Positions 8,932 through 18,225 of a stretch of 34,397 bases of DNA are shown here, piece after piece. Both the position numbers and the translations under genes were made by a program. Positions within the stretch are counted from its first letter, which is position 1; every line of letters starts with the position of its first letter. Where the stretch lies: positions 1 to 34,397 of the forward strand of contig CAYVGO010000022.1 in NCBI GenBank assembly GCA_964450725.1, given 5' to 3'. Source of the DNA: CAYVGO01 sp964450725. GTDB taxonomy: Bacteria; Bacteroidota; Bacteroidia; Bacteroidales; UBA932. The notes beneath the pieces are model-generated. The model was not told the DNA's origin. It ran no database searches and worked only from the letters and a program-made list of their open reading frames with translations.

Positions 8932-9033
8932 ATCTCTCAGACAAAAGAGACCGGAGAAAATCGGCTTGAAGATATTGTCTTAGAATATAAAGCAGGATTG
9001 CATCCACCGGATTGGTTGATAAAGTATAAATAA
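8932..9033 (+). pseudogene. Possible C-terminal remnant of a lost gene
   Basis: One frame is open without a start codon from just after a TAA and ends at TAA 9031-9033. Its last 30 codons read as a normal protein tail (LEDIVLEYKAGLHPPDW, then LIKYK). The composition looks more coding-like than the flanks, but the stretch is only 33 codons and I do not recognise the family. It could be chance. Confidence 0.2.
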
Positions 9034-9078
9034 CTTTATATTATATTACGTGTTATCAGAATTGTTTTTTATCTATAC

Positions 9079-9086
9079 TACCTTTG
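9079..9086 (+). promoter_or_regulatory. Predicted -7 element of the DUF2147 gene
   Basis: TACCTTTG matches TAnnTTTG, with no TTTG at the right spacing upstream. It would give a leader of about 60 bases before the ATG at 9152. Confidence 0.5.
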
Positions 9087-9151
9087 GTCAAAAAATCAAC
9101 ATCTATACTGTTTATCCATTACTTACTTATTTTTAAATTAATAAATTACAT

Positions 9152-9616
9152 ATGAAACAAAACATTAAAACAATCGCGGTTCTTTCCGCATTCATCATGT
9201 TACACTTTGCAACCTTTGCTCAAACACCGGCAGATAAAATACTTGGGGTTTATAGGGTGGTAAGCGATGTATCTAAAGAGGTCGTAAAAGTAAAGATTAC
9301 CAAACTCGGAACAACTTATCAGGCACAAATTATCTGGATGGAGAAACCTCTTGATGAGAAAGGACAACCCAAAAGAGACATCCTTAATCCTAACCCGGCG
9401 TTACGGTCTGTAGCCGGTGATAAAATTGTACTTGCGTGGGGATTAAAGTATGACAGTGATGACAATGAATGGTCTGACGGTAAAATATATGACCCTGACT
9501 CAGGAAAAACCTACAAGGCCGTATTCAAGTTTGACAGTCCTACAAACTTGAAAGTGAGAGGATACATCGGCATGCCGGCATTGGGCAGAACAATGAACTG
9601 GAAGAAAATAGAATAA
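9152..9616 (+). CDS. Secreted DUF2147 family protein
   Basis: A 154-residue protein with a Sec signal peptide (about residues 1-23, ending FATFAQ) and one DUF2147 domain. Family landmarks are the start of the mature part (ADKILGVYRV), the central DEKGQPKRDILNPNPALR, and the closing GKIYDPDSGKTYKA and LKVRGYIGMPALGRTMNW. The domain is a small beta-barrel-like fold of unknown function, periplasmic or on the surface, frequent in Bacteroidota and Proteobacteria. It lies 24 bp upstream of the nitroreductase gene on the same strand, so the two may be cotranscribed. No catalytic residues can be named. Confidence 0.88.
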   Translation: MKQNIKTIAVLSAFIMLHFATFAQTPADKILGVYRVVSDVSKEVVKVKITKLGTTYQAQIIWMEKPLDEKGQPKRDILNPNPALRSVAGDKIVLAWGLKYDSDDNEWSDGKIYDPDSGKTYKAVFKFDSPTNLKVRGYIGMPALGRTMNWKKIE

Positions 9617-9640
9617 TAATTTATATTAATACAATAGAGT

Positions 9641-10486
9641 ATGGCAAATAAAAACATCACTATTCATCACGACACTTGTACAAAATGCGCCAAATGTGCA
9701 CGCGTGTGTCCGGCAGACGTAATTAATCAGGAAAACAAAGGAGAACCAATCAGCATAAAATATGTTGAAAGTTGTATTGGCTGCGGTCATTGCGTTGACG
9801 TATGTCCCACAGGTTCTGTTCACCACAGTCTCTTTCCGCAGGAAAAAATACATGCTATTGATTACTCACAACTGTCCACGCCGGAGCAGGTCATGCTGTT
9901 AATCAAATCAAGACGTTCTAACAGAACCATAACCTCTAAAGCCATTCCTCAGACAATGCTGGATATGATTGTCGAGGCGGCTTATTATGCTCCAACAGCA
10001 TCAAACAATCAACAGGTTTCTGTTACGGTCATTACTAATCCTGAAGTGCTAAGACAAGTCAGTAATCAAACCGTTAACATGTTTGACTCAGCAATAAAGA
10101 AGTTAAGTATTCCTCCAATAAAGTTTTTACTTAAACCCTTCCTTAAAGAGTTATATCATTCTATTCCGGCATTTTACAGATATAAGCAGCAACACATGGA
10201 AGGAGGTGATCCTATTTTGAGAAAAGCAACCGCTTTATTGGTTTTTCACACCCCTAAAGCCAGCAGTTTCGGATCAGAGAATGCCAACCTGGCTTACCAG
10301 AATGCTTCACTGATGGCACAGTCATTAGGAATCAGCCAAATTTATATGGGGTTTGTCATGCGAGCAATCAAGCAGGGAGACAGCAAAGAGTTCTCAAGAA
10401 TCCTTGGCGTAAGTGAAAAGATTCACGCCATCATGGCACTTGGTATTCCGGCGGTTAAATATGTAAAATATGTAGAGCGTGGTTGA
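9641..10486 (+). CDS. Ferredoxin-nitroreductase fusion protein
   Basis: A 281-residue cytoplasmic redox protein. Residues 1-65 hold two 4Fe-4S motifs: C13-x2-C16-x2-C19-x3-C23 followed by P, and C45-x2-C48-x2-C51-x3-C55 followed by P. Residues about 85-281 form a nitroreductase-like FMN domain, with the phosphate-binding start KSRRSNRTI, then AAYYAPTASNNQQ and a C-terminal GVSEKIHAIMALGIP. The fused ferredoxin suggests electrons arrive through the iron-sulfur clusters rather than directly from NAD(P)H. The natural substrate is unknown. Many Bacteroidota and clostridia carry such fusions, annotated as nitroreductase family proteins. The ATG at 9641 is the only sensible start. Confidence 0.9.
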   Translation: MANKNITIHHDTCTKCAKCARVCPADVINQENKGEPISIKYVESCIGCGHCVDVCPTGSVHHSLFPQEKIHAIDYSQLSTPEQVMLLIKSRRSNRTITSKAIPQTMLDMIVEAAYYAPTASNNQQVSVTVITNPEVLRQVSNQTVNMFDSAIKKLSIPPIKFLLKPFLKELYHSIPAFYRYKQQHMEGGDPILRKATALLVFHTPKASSFGSENANLAYQNASLMAQSLGISQIYMGFVMRAIKQGDSKEFSRILGVSEKIHAIMALGIPAVKYVKYVERG

Positions 10487-10539
10487 CCAAAGTATAGACT
10501 GTATTTTTGTAGTTTAGTCTGTATTTGCAATTAATTTTG

Positions 10540-10547
10540 TATTTTTG
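10540..10547 (+). promoter_or_regulatory. Predicted -7 element of the UvrD/PcrA gene
   Basis: TATTTTTG at 10540-10547 matches TAnnTTTG and ends 39 bases before the helicase ATG. A second identical octamer lies at 10502-10509. Neither has a good -33 at 19-21 bases, so which one is used cannot be decided. Confidence 0.45.
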
Positions 10548-10586
10548 CACCGCTTTTGTTGCCAATTGGTAATTTTTCTCTAAATT

Positions 10587-12848
10587 ATGAACAATACACT
10601 TTTGTCAAACCTCAATCCTGAACAGCGCCGAGCTTGTGAGAACTATGAAGGTCCATCACTGATATTAGCAGGTGCAGGTTCTGGAAAAACAAGAGTTTTG
10701 ACATTTCGTATTGCTCACATGATTGCTTGTGGAGTTCCTCCTTACCATATTTTAGCCCTTACATTTACAAACAAAGCAGCACGGGAGATGAAAGAACGTA
10801 TTGCTCAAAGGGTAGGGGAGAACTCCTCTGTAAAAATTTGGATGGGTACATTCCACTCTATATTCGCCCGTATCTTACGTTATGAAGCCGACAAATTAGG
10901 TTTCACTTCAAATTTTACCATTTATGATTCATCCGACAGTAAAGCATTAATTAAAAATATTATAGAATATTTACAGTTAGGAGAAAACTATCTTCCCAAA
11001 AACGTATTGGCACGCATTTCTCATGCAAAGAACAACCTTTATTCAGCCCAAGCCTATAGTGCCAATGTTCAATTGATACACCAAGATAGAGAAGCCAAAA
11101 TGCCTGAATTGCATCAAATTTATAAATTATATGCCCAGCGATGCAGAGTAAATAATGCAATGGACTTTGATGACTTATTGTTGTACACCAATATTCTCTT
11201 TAAGCAAAATCCGGAAATTTTGTCGAAATATCAAGACAAATTCAGATATGTTTTGGTTGATGAGTATCAAGATACAAACTATGCTCAATATTTGATTATT
11301 AAACGGTTATCAGAGCAACATCAAAATATTTGCGTTGTTGGAGATGATGCACAAAGCATTTATGCTTTTAGAGGTGCTAATGTAGAAAACATATTGCGAT
11401 TTAATCAAGATTACAAAAATTGCCATGTATTCAAGTTAGAGCAAAATTACCGTTCTACGCAAAATATTGTAGAAGCAGCCAATAGCGTCATCGCCAAGAA
11501 TAATTCTCAATTACAAAAAAAATGTTTTTCTGAAAATAATATTGGAGAGAAAATTCAGTATTTTCAGGCTTTCAGTGATCAGGAAGAGGTATATCATCTT
11601 ATTGATGATCTAAAAAAAAGAATGAGAGAAAATAAGTTACAGTATCGCGATATGGCAATATTGTATCGAACTCATGCTTTGACACGTACCTTGGAAAACG
11701 GATTACAGCGAAGTGGAATACCCTATAAAATTTATGCAGGTACGGCATTTTATCAACGTAAAGAAGTAAAAGATTTGATGGCGTATATCAAATTAACAGT
11801 CAATCCTGCTGACGATGAAGCTTTTTTACGAGTTGTCAACTATCCTTTACGCGGAATAGGAACTACTACAACAGATAAGTTATTAGCCTTGTCCCAACAA
11901 TACAATTGTAGTATTTGGAATTTGTTGCGAGATAATAGAGAATTAATTTTCAAAGAATTAAAACCTGCGGCTATTGGTAAATTATCTAATTTCATAGAAC
12001 TGATAGAAAGTTTCAGAGCCGAGAAAAATGAACTCTTACCCCAAGAATTAGTACTTCTTATTGCTAATAAATCGGGCATTATTTTTACATTAAAATCGTC
12101 TAAAGAGAAAGAAGAACAAGGGCGATTAGAAAATATTGAACAAGTCATTAACAGTGTTACCGAGTTTTGTGAACTTTATATTGAAGAAAATGGCGAACAA
12201 CCTACAATAGAACATTATTTGGAAAATGTAGCATTATTAAGTGATAGTGATACTGAGGATGGACAATCTAACAAAGTATCACTCATGACCATTCATGCTT
12301 CTAAAGGGTTAGAATTTGATTGGGTTTATATTGTCGGTATGGAACAAGGACTTTTTCCATCGTTGCCCTCTATGTCAAATAAGGTTGAGATGGAAGAAGA
12401 AAGACGACTTTTCTACGTGGCATTAACACGCTCAAAACAAGGAATTTGTATATCTTCTTCAAAAAAAAGAATGAAGTGGGGAGAAATTACAGATTGTGCT
12501 GAAAGTGTGTTTTTAAATGATATTGCTCCTCAATACATTGAAGGATATTTAAATTATAAGGAAATGTTTAAAACATCTTCAAACAAAGAAAATGATACTG
12601 CATATTTCAAAAGACTCTCTAAGTCGGCCACTATAACTACACAACCATTACCTGAAAATTTTCAACCCACACCATCGTCAGAAATTAAAGTAGATGATAA
12701 AATATTACATCCAATTTTTGGTAAGGGAAGAATTACATCTTTGGAAAATAATAGCGATAACCGCAAAGCCGTTATACAATTTGATAATAGTCCTGAGCAA
12801 AAAGTTTTACTCTTGAAATTCGCCAAATTAATGGTTATCAAAGAATAA
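10587..12848 (+). CDS. pcrA: UvrD/PcrA-type superfamily 1 DNA helicase
   Basis: A 753-residue 3'-5' DNA helicase that unwinds DNA in nucleotide-excision and mismatch repair and clears blocked forks. The SF1A motifs appear in order: Q-motif LNPEQRRA (about 9-16), Walker A AGAGSGKT (28-35), Ia LTFTNKAAREM, motif II VDEYQDTN (D225/E226), motif III GDDAQSIYAFRGA, motif IV QNYRST, motif V SLMTIHASKGLEFD and motif VI EEERRLFYVALTRSK. The C-terminal ~50 residues (HPIFGKGRI to the end) form the Tudor-like PcrA/UvrD tail that binds RNA polymerase in the characterised proteins. PcrA and UvrD cannot be told apart in this phylum without a tree. The rlmD gene follows 41 bp downstream. Confidence 0.95.
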   Translation: MNNTLLSNLNPEQRRACENYEGPSLILAGAGSGKTRVLTFRIAHMIACGVPPYHILALTFTNKAAREMKERIAQRVGENSSVKIWMGTFHSIFARILRYEADKLGFTSNFTIYDSSDSKALIKNIIEYLQLGENYLPKNVLARISHAKNNLYSAQAYSANVQLIHQDREAKMPELHQIYKLYAQRCRVNNAMDFDDLLLYTNILFKQNPEILSKYQDKFRYVLVDEYQDTNYAQYLIIKRLSEQHQNICVVGDDAQSIYAFRGANVENILRFNQDYKNCHVFKLEQNYRSTQNIVEAANSVIAKNNSQLQKKCFSENNIGEKIQYFQAFSDQEEVYHLIDDLKKRMRENKLQYRDMAILYRTHALTRTLENGLQRSGIPYKIYAGTAFYQRKEVKDLMAYIKLTVNPADDEAFLRVVNYPLRGIGTTTTDKLLALSQQYNCSIWNLLRDNRELIFKELKPAAIGKLSNFIELIESFRAEKNELLPQELVLLIANKSGIIFTLKSSKEKEEQGRLENIEQVINSVTEFCELYIEENGEQPTIEHYLENVALLSDSDTEDGQSNKVSLMTIHASKGLEFDWVYIVGMEQGLFPSLPSMSNKVEMEEERRLFYVALTRSKQGICISSSKKRMKWGEITDCAESVFLNDIAPQYIEGYLNYKEMFKTSSNKENDTAYFKRLSKSATITTQPLPENFQPTPSSEIKVDDKILHPIFGKGRITSLENNSDNRKAVIQFDNSPEQKVLLLKFAKLMVIKE

Positions 12849-12889
12849 CTGAAAAATCCCATAATTTACATTATATTAAATAGAACTTT

Positions 12890-14302
12890 ATGCGTAATAG
12901 AAAAAGAAACCTTCCCCACTACGAAAATGTTGAAATAATATCCGTTGCTGCCGAAGGAAAAGCGTTGGCAAAAATTGAAGGAGTTGTAGTTTTTGTCCCT
13001 TTTGCCGTACCGGGAGATATTGTAAACATACAAATTACCAAAAAGCAAAAACAATTTATGGAAGGTTATGTTACTGAAACTGTCCAATACTCGCAACAAC
13101 GCGTAACCCCTTTATGTCCTCATTTTGGTATTTGCGGAGGTTGTAAATGGCAACCTCTACCCTATTCTGAACAAATTAAAGAAAAATCATTACAAGCAGA
13201 AAATCAAATTGTTAGATTAGGGAAATTAGAAATTAAATCAATACTACCGATCCTTTCAACATCAAAAACAGAATATTACAGAAATAAATTGGAGTTTACT
13301 TTTTCCGATAAACGATGGCTCACCAAGGAGGAAATAGAAAATGAACATAACGACCAAACTGTCAAAGGATTAGGATTTCATGTTTCCGGAAAGTTTGATA
13401 AAGTCGTTCATTTGGAAAAATGTATTTTACAACCAGACCCATCGAATGAAATTCGCAATTTTATTTATCAAACAGCCTTAGATTTAGGATATCGCTTTTT
13501 TCACTTGAGAGAACAAGTAGGATTTCTACGAACTTTAATGATTCGCACCACAACACAAGGTGAAATTATGGTTGTCGTTATTTTTGCGTATGATAACCAA
13601 GAAGATATTACACTCTTTCTACAAAAAATTATTGATAAATTTCCTCAAATAACTTCATTACAGTACATTATCAATAGTAAACGCAATGATAGTTTTTATG
13701 ATTTAGATGTCCATCTTTTCAGTGGCAGAAATTTTATTATTGAAAAAATGGGTAATTTACAATTTCAAATCAGAGCCAAATCTTTTTATCAGGCACACTC
13801 GGAGCAAGCCCATGCACTTTATCAAAAAGTACTTGAATTTGCTGATTTAAAGGGAGATGAAGTTGTTTATGATTTATATACAGGGACAGGTACCATCGCT
13901 TGTTTTTTGGCACAGCATTGTAAAAAAGTAGTAGGGATTGAGTGCGTAGAAGATGCAATTGCCGATGCTAAAGAAAATGCTTTATTGAATAATATTAACA
14001 ATATTGACTTTTTTGTCGGAGATATCAAAGAAGTATTATCTAATCGGTTTATACAGCGTAATGGTTGTCCGGAAGTGGTTGTTTTAGATCCTCCGAGAGC
14101 TGGAATTCATCCTGATGTGATCGAAAAATTGCAGGTAATGGCCCCTGAAAAAATCATTTATGTAAGTTGTAATCCGGCAACACAGGCTCGTGACTTATCT
14201 ATGATGAAAGAAAACTATGAAATGACGACTATGCAGCCCGTAGATATGTTTCCACACACTCATCATGTTGAAAATATTGTTCTTTTAAAAAATAAAAAAT
14301 GA
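12890..14302 (+). CDS. rlmD: 23S rRNA (uracil-5-)-methyltransferase, RlmD/RumA type
   Basis: A 470-residue SAM-dependent enzyme that makes 5-methyluridine in RNA. An N-terminal TRAM domain (about 10-68) is followed by the 4Fe-4S cysteines C76, C82 and C85 (CPHFGICGGCKW), with the fourth probably in EKCILQPD. Methyltransferase motifs follow: SAM loop DLYTGTGTIA (from D328), motif IV VVLDPPRAG (D400) and the catalytic cysteine in YVSCNPAT (C427). In E. coli RlmD acts at U1939 of 23S rRNA. Bacteroidota often carry two RumA-like paralogs, so the exact target (747 or 1939, or a tRNA) is inferred. Its end meets the SulP gene tail to tail. Confidence 0.9.
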   Translation: MRNRKRNLPHYENVEIISVAAEGKALAKIEGVVVFVPFAVPGDIVNIQITKKQKQFMEGYVTETVQYSQQRVTPLCPHFGICGGCKWQPLPYSEQIKEKSLQAENQIVRLGKLEIKSILPILSTSKTEYYRNKLEFTFSDKRWLTKEEIENEHNDQTVKGLGFHVSGKFDKVVHLEKCILQPDPSNEIRNFIYQTALDLGYRFFHLREQVGFLRTLMIRTTTQGEIMVVVIFAYDNQEDITLFLQKIIDKFPQITSLQYIINSKRNDSFYDLDVHLFSGRNFIIEKMGNLQFQIRAKSFYQAHSEQAHALYQKVLEFADLKGDEVVYDLYTGTGTIACFLAQHCKKVVGIECVEDAIADAKENALLNNINNIDFFVGDIKEVLSNRFIQRNGCPEVVVLDPPRAGIHPDVIEKLQVMAPEKIIYVSCNPATQARDLSMMKENYEMTTMQPVDMFPHTHHVENIVLLKNKK

Positions 14303-14347
14303 GTGTGAGCAAAATATTGAACAAAAACAAAGAATGGACTTTGTAGT

Positions 14348-14386
14348 ATAAATAACGGATAACTTGAAAAATTATCCGTTATTTAT
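14348..14386. terminator. Bidirectional terminator hairpin between rlmD and the SulP gene
   Basis: A perfect 15-bp inverted repeat (14348-14362 with 14372-14386, 9-base loop, core TAACGGATAA) sits between two convergent genes. Its right arm overlaps the last codons and stop of the SulP gene. A short TGCTTTT follows on the plus strand. The location and symmetry favour a shared terminator. Confidence 0.75.
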
Positions 14387-16113
14387 GCTTTTGATGTATC
14401 ATTAACACTCACCATTTGATTGGCTGCATCAATGGCTTTAAGAATGTGGTCAAAAACATTGTGCCGTCCGATTTTCTCTATAAAACCGGAATTCAATAAG
14501 TCATTATATACTGTAGGAGTTACTCCTGATAGAATTAACTGAACACCCTCTTGTTGGGATTTTAGCCATAACATTGTCAGATTTCTTATACCTGTAGAAT
14601 CAACAAAAGGTACTTTTCTCATTCTTATAATCTTTACTTTCGGTTTTTGTAAAGTACGATTAATTTCAAGTTCACTTAATTTATTGGCAATGCCAAAGAA
14701 AAACGGCCCATTGATTTCATAGATGGCAATATCTTTATGAATTGGTAGTTCTTCTGCCTCAGTTACAACTTCCTCATCTTCTGTACCAGCAATATTTTCC
14801 TCTATCGTTTTGACATTAAAACTCTCGGCAACCCTTTTCATAAATGAAAGTGTAGCAATAAGAAGTCCGATTTCAATGGCAATGGTTAATCCGAAAAAGA
14901 GAGTCAAAAAAAATGTTGTCAACAATACGGTAACATCGTGCTTATTCCCATGTAGCATTGCCTTGAAAGTTCTCCACTCGCTCATATTGTAGGCAACCGT
15001 AAACAAAATCCCCGCAAGGCAAGCCATAGGAATTAGCATGGCCAATTTACCAAGAAAAAGAAGAATGAGAAGTAAAACTCCGGCATTAACAATAGACGCA
15101 ATGGGTGTTTGTCCTCCATTTTTGATGTTTGTAATAGTTCGTGCTACGGCTCCGGTTACAGGTATTCCTCCAAACAATGGAGAGGCAATGTTAGCTATTC
15201 CCTGCCCTATTAATTCTGTATTAGAACGGTGCTTTTGTCTGGTCATTCCATCTACTACAACTAAAGATAATAAAGATTCTATAGCAATCAGAACTGCGAT
15301 GGTAAAAGCTGACGGAACAAGTTCTTGAATAACAGACAACGACATTTGAGGTGTTACTGGTTGAGGTAAATGACTTGTAATGTTAAACTTGTCGCCAATA
15401 GTTTGGACTTCAGAAAAAAAAGTAAGCGGATAAAAATTTTGTATGACATAAACCACTATTGTCATTAAGAGTATAGCAATTAAAGATGCCGGCATTTTAC
15501 GATTAATGCGGGGAAAGCAGATAATAATCAACACTGTTGATAAACCTATAATGACACTTCCAAAATTGATATTTCCGAGTTGTGATATAAAATTTTGCCA
15601 ATTAGAAAAGAAATCTGTTTTTATTGAAAGAGATGAATAGCCAAAAAAATCTTTGATTTGTGAAGAAAATATGGTCAGTGCTATACCTGATGTAAACCCG
15701 ACAACAATAGGATATGGGATAAGTTTAATCAGACTTCCTAACTTTAATAATCCCATAATAACCAAGATTATTCCGGCTAAAAGAGTGGCTACTATCAGAC
15801 CACTGTGTCCATAAGTTTGTACAATACTAAATAAGATAACAATAAAAGCACCTGTAGGACCTCCAATTTGTACCCTACTTCCTCCCAAAAGAGCAATAAC
15901 AAGTCCGGCAATAATGGCGGTAATAATTCCTTGTTCAGGAGTTACACCTGAGGCTATACCGAAAGCAATAGACATAGGTAATGCAACCAATGCAACAATA
16001 ACTCCAGCTTGTAAATCTGACCAAAAAAATTTAAGAGTATATCCTTCACGAATAACCGTCAAAAGTACCGGACGAAAACGAGTACGCAAAAACTTTCGGA
16101 GATATGTAAACAT
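14383..16113 (-). CDS. SulP-family anion transporter with STAS domain
   Basis: A 576-residue inner-membrane transporter of the SulP/SLC26 family. Residues about 25-430 form the membrane core; the family signature reads WSDLQAGVIVALVALPMSIAFGIASG near the start, with a second conserved stretch GGIPVTGAVART in the middle. A C-terminal STAS domain (about 455-570) includes KVPFVDSTGIRNL, the conserved anti-sigma-antagonist-like loop. Substrates in the family include sulfate, bicarbonate and dicarboxylates; none can be assigned here. The ATG at 16113 is chosen over an upstream TTG that would overlap prmA; from this ATG the gene starts 2 bp after the prmA stop, so the two are an operon. Confidence 0.92.
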   Translation of the reverse strand: MFTYLRKFLRTRFRPVLLTVIREGYTLKFFWSDLQAGVIVALVALPMSIAFGIASGVTPEQGIITAIIAGLVIALLGGSRVQIGGPTGAFIVILFSIVQTYGHSGLIVATLLAGIILVIMGLLKLGSLIKLIPYPIVVGFTSGIALTIFSSQIKDFFGYSSLSIKTDFFSNWQNFISQLGNINFGSVIIGLSTVLIIICFPRINRKMPASLIAILLMTIVVYVIQNFYPLTFFSEVQTIGDKFNITSHLPQPVTPQMSLSVIQELVPSAFTIAVLIAIESLLSLVVVDGMTRQKHRSNTELIGQGIANIASPLFGGIPVTGAVARTITNIKNGGQTPIASIVNAGVLLLILLFLGKLAMLIPMACLAGILFTVAYNMSEWRTFKAMLHGNKHDVTVLLTTFFLTLFFGLTIAIEIGLLIATLSFMKRVAESFNVKTIEENIAGTEDEEVVTEAEELPIHKDIAIYEINGPFFFGIANKLSELEINRTLQKPKVKIIRMRKVPFVDSTGIRNLTMLWLKSQQEGVQLILSGVTPTVYNDLLNSGFIEKIGRHNVFDHILKAIDAANQMVSVNDTSKA

Positions 16114-16115
16114 AA

Positions 16116-16946
16116 TTAACAACTAACGGTTACAACCACCCATTGATTACATTCTTTAAAACTCATAAATTGCAAATGATGTTTATGGCACTCTTCTTTA
16201 ATAACATCAATATCTTCTACATAGAAACCACTCATCAGTAAAGTTCCTTGAGAATTAAGACATTGGGCATAATATTGAATTTGTTCTAACAATATGTTTC
16301 TGTTGATATTCGCAGCAATAACGTCATATTGCTTTCCGCGTAAAAGTTCTTGCCCCCCTTGATAAACTGTAATTTTTTTTGAATCAATATTATTTCGTGC
16401 TATATTTTCCAAAGAATTATTGTAAGCCCAAATGTCAATATCTATAGCATCAACGTGTTCTGCACCTGCCATAACTCCAAAAATTGCAAGTATGGAAGTT
16501 CCGCAACCCATATCCAACATACTCTTGTTTTGTAAGTTTATACTATAAAGTTGCTGAAGCATTAAATAAGTTGTAGCATGATGCGCCGTGCCGAAAGACA
16601 TTTGAGGTAAAATTTCAATTTCATAATCAAAATAAGGCTTTTTCTGATGAAAAGGAGCACGAATGTGGATTTTTGTTTCTATTTCTATAGGTTCAAAATT
16701 CTTTTCCCATTCTGCGTTCCAATCTTTATCTTCAATAGTTTCTATTTGATAATCGACAAGAAATAATAGTTCTTCAAGTGTTTGAGATAAACTTTCCTGA
16801 GAGAAATCATTTTCCTGGATATAGGCTACCAGTCCGTCATCTGTAGTAACAAAACTTTCAAACCCAATATCTGCCAAAAAAGCGGTAAGAATATCATCAT
16901 TACATTCTTCTTTTTCAAAAAAACAATTTACTCCAATATATGCCAT
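16116..16946 (-). CDS. prmA: Ribosomal protein L11 methyltransferase
   Basis: PrmA trimethylates several amino groups of ribosomal protein L11 using SAM. The 276-residue protein has the N-terminal substrate-recognition domain (about 1-90, ending in the family-typical DWNAEWEKNFEP at 75-86), a linker with MSFGTAHHATT (116-126, the PrmA loop that is usually FGTGxHxTT) and a Rossmann domain with SAM motif I MLDMGCGTSILA (143-154), an acidic AIDID and NINRN. Two features differ slightly from the textbook form: FGTAHHAT instead of FGTGxHxT, and GCGTSIL instead of GCGSGIL. Both are seen in Bacteroidota. It heads a two-gene unit with the SulP gene. Confidence 0.9.
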   Translation of the reverse strand: MAYIGVNCFFEKEECNDDILTAFLADIGFESFVTTDDGLVAYIQENDFSQESLSQTLEELLFLVDYQIETIEDKDWNAEWEKNFEPIEIETKIHIRAPFHQKKPYFDYEIEILPQMSFGTAHHATTYLMLQQLYSINLQNKSMLDMGCGTSILAIFGVMAGAEHVDAIDIDIWAYNNSLENIARNNIDSKKITVYQGGQELLRGKQYDVIAANINRNILLEQIQYYAQCLNSQGTLLMSGFYVEDIDVIKEECHKHHLQFMSFKECNQWVVVTVSC

Positions 16947-17325
16947 ATGACAAAATTCTTTAAAAGGAAGGAAAAAATTCCTATAATAATCAGCAATTTT
17001 CTATCAATTAATTGCAAAAGTAAGGGTTAGATGTATGTAATCCAAACAATCAAAGGAAAACAATTCAATTTTACAATTAAACGCGATACTTTTTATTTAA
17101 AAACTCTAAGTATAAACATCTTGAGGAATTGTACATTTTGTAATAATGTCGATTTTATTAATTAACTTCGCCCTTAATTTACTGTAATACATATCAAAAC
17201 TTACAAAATAACAATACTACAAATGTTAACAAGAAATTTGTTCTTATTTTTTTGTACATATTCTTTCAACTCAACAACTCTCTTATTTTGAGTTTTTTAT
17301 CTTAATCTTTTTATCTTAATTTATA
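16947..17325. other. Divergent intergenic region between prmA and era
   Basis: This 379-bp, very AT-rich stretch holds the prmA promoter (17015-17046). Towards era I find no good TAnnTTTG; the nearest is TACATTTTG at 17132-17140, one base too long. Two 5-bp hairpins next to T-runs (around 17230-17258 and 17276-17296) are too weak to call. No small gene was seen. Confidence 0.6.
17015..17046 (-). promoter_or_regulatory. Predicted sigma-A promoter of prmA-SulP
   Basis: On the minus strand TTTG (17046-17043), a 20-base spacer and TACTTTTG (17022-17015) form a perfect Bacteroidota promoter, about 60 bases before the prmA ATG. Confidence 0.78.
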
Positions 17326-18225
17326 ATGACTTCACACAAAGCCGGATTTGTTAATATTATCGGAAATCCCAATGTAGGAAAAAGTACGTTGATGAATGCG
17401 ATTATTGGAGAAAAATTGTCTATAGTTACACATAAATCACAAACAACACGTCACCGAATTTTAGGAATTTTAAACACAGATGATTATCAGATTGTTTTTT
17501 CTGATACACCGGGAATTTTAGAACCCAAATACAAAATGCAGGAAGCAATGATGAAATACATAACGCTTTCTCTTGATGATGCTGATGTAATTTTATATGT
17601 AACCGACACTGTTGAACAGTCTGATAAACACGAAAAGTATATTCGGCAACTACAAAAAAAAAATATACCTATTATTATAATTATCAATAAAATAGATTTA
17701 ACATCATCTGATAACTTGATAAAGTTGATGAATTATTGGCACGATATGCTACCTCAAGCCGAAATCTATCCTACCTCTGCTCTCTATCAGCCTAAAGAAC
17801 AAGATTTATTGTTACATAAAATTGTTTTTCACCTTCCGATTTCGCCACCTTATTACGATAAAAATACTTTTACAGACAAGAGTTTACGCTTTTTCGCCTC
17901 TGAAATTCTTCGAGAAAAAATTTTATTGCATTATGAAAAAGAAATTCCCTATTGTACAGAAGTGGTGATTGAAGAATTTGTCGAAGGTGAAGATTTGTAT
18001 AGAATTTCCGCCGTTATCAATGTAATGCGTAACAGTCAAAAAAATATTATTATAGGACATCAAGGGTCAATGATTAAAAAAGTTGCTACTGAAGCCAGAA
18101 AAGATATGGAGGAGTTTTTTCAACGTAAAGTTTTTTTAACCACTTTTGTGAAGGTGGAGCCAGATTGGCGAAATAATGAATACAAACTAAGACAATTTGG
18201 TTATCATTATGACAATAAAGAATAA
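17326..18225 (+). CDS. era: GTPase Era
   Basis: Era is an essential GTPase that binds the 3' end of 16S rRNA and helps mature the 30S subunit. The 299-residue protein has the GTP-binding motifs G1 GNPNVGKST (13-21), G2 around the SQTTRHR switch, G3 DTPG (from D60) and G4 NKID (121-124). The C-terminal KH domain (about 200-299) includes the RNA-binding loop IIIGHQGSMIKKV. Length and order are standard for the family. The end overlaps the tsaC start by 17 bases, so the pair is cotranscribed. Confidence 0.97.
   Translation: MTSHKAGFVNIIGNPNVGKSTLMNAIIGEKLSIVTHKSQTTRHRILGILNTDDYQIVFSDTPGILEPKYKMQEAMMKYITLSLDDADVILYVTDTVEQSDKHEKYIRQLQKKNIPIIIIINKIDLTSSDNLIKLMNYWHDMLPQAEIYPTSALYQPKEQDLLLHKIVFHLPISPPYYDKNTFTDKSLRFFASEILREKILLHYEKEIPYCTEVVIEEFVEGEDLYRISAVINVMRNSQKNIIIGHQGSMIKKVATEARKDMEEFFQRKVFLTTFVKVEPDWRNNEYKLRQFGYHYDNKE

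Larger units (their letters stand above)
8703..9151. other. Gene-free stretch with 23-bp repeats and a coding remnant
   Basis: This 449-bp stretch between the efflux operon and the DUF2147 gene holds a 23-bp tandem repeat (8755-8901), a short open stretch that may be the tail of a lost gene (8932-9033) and the predicted -7 element of the DUF2147 gene (9079-9086). I see no intact gene in it and no clear terminator for the efflux operon. Confidence 0.7.

Noticed and set aside
17276..17296. Terminator-like hairpin (AACTC / GAGTT plus T-run) just before era
   Set aside because: Only 5 bp of stem in very AT-rich DNA, and no gene reads into it from the left on the plus strand.
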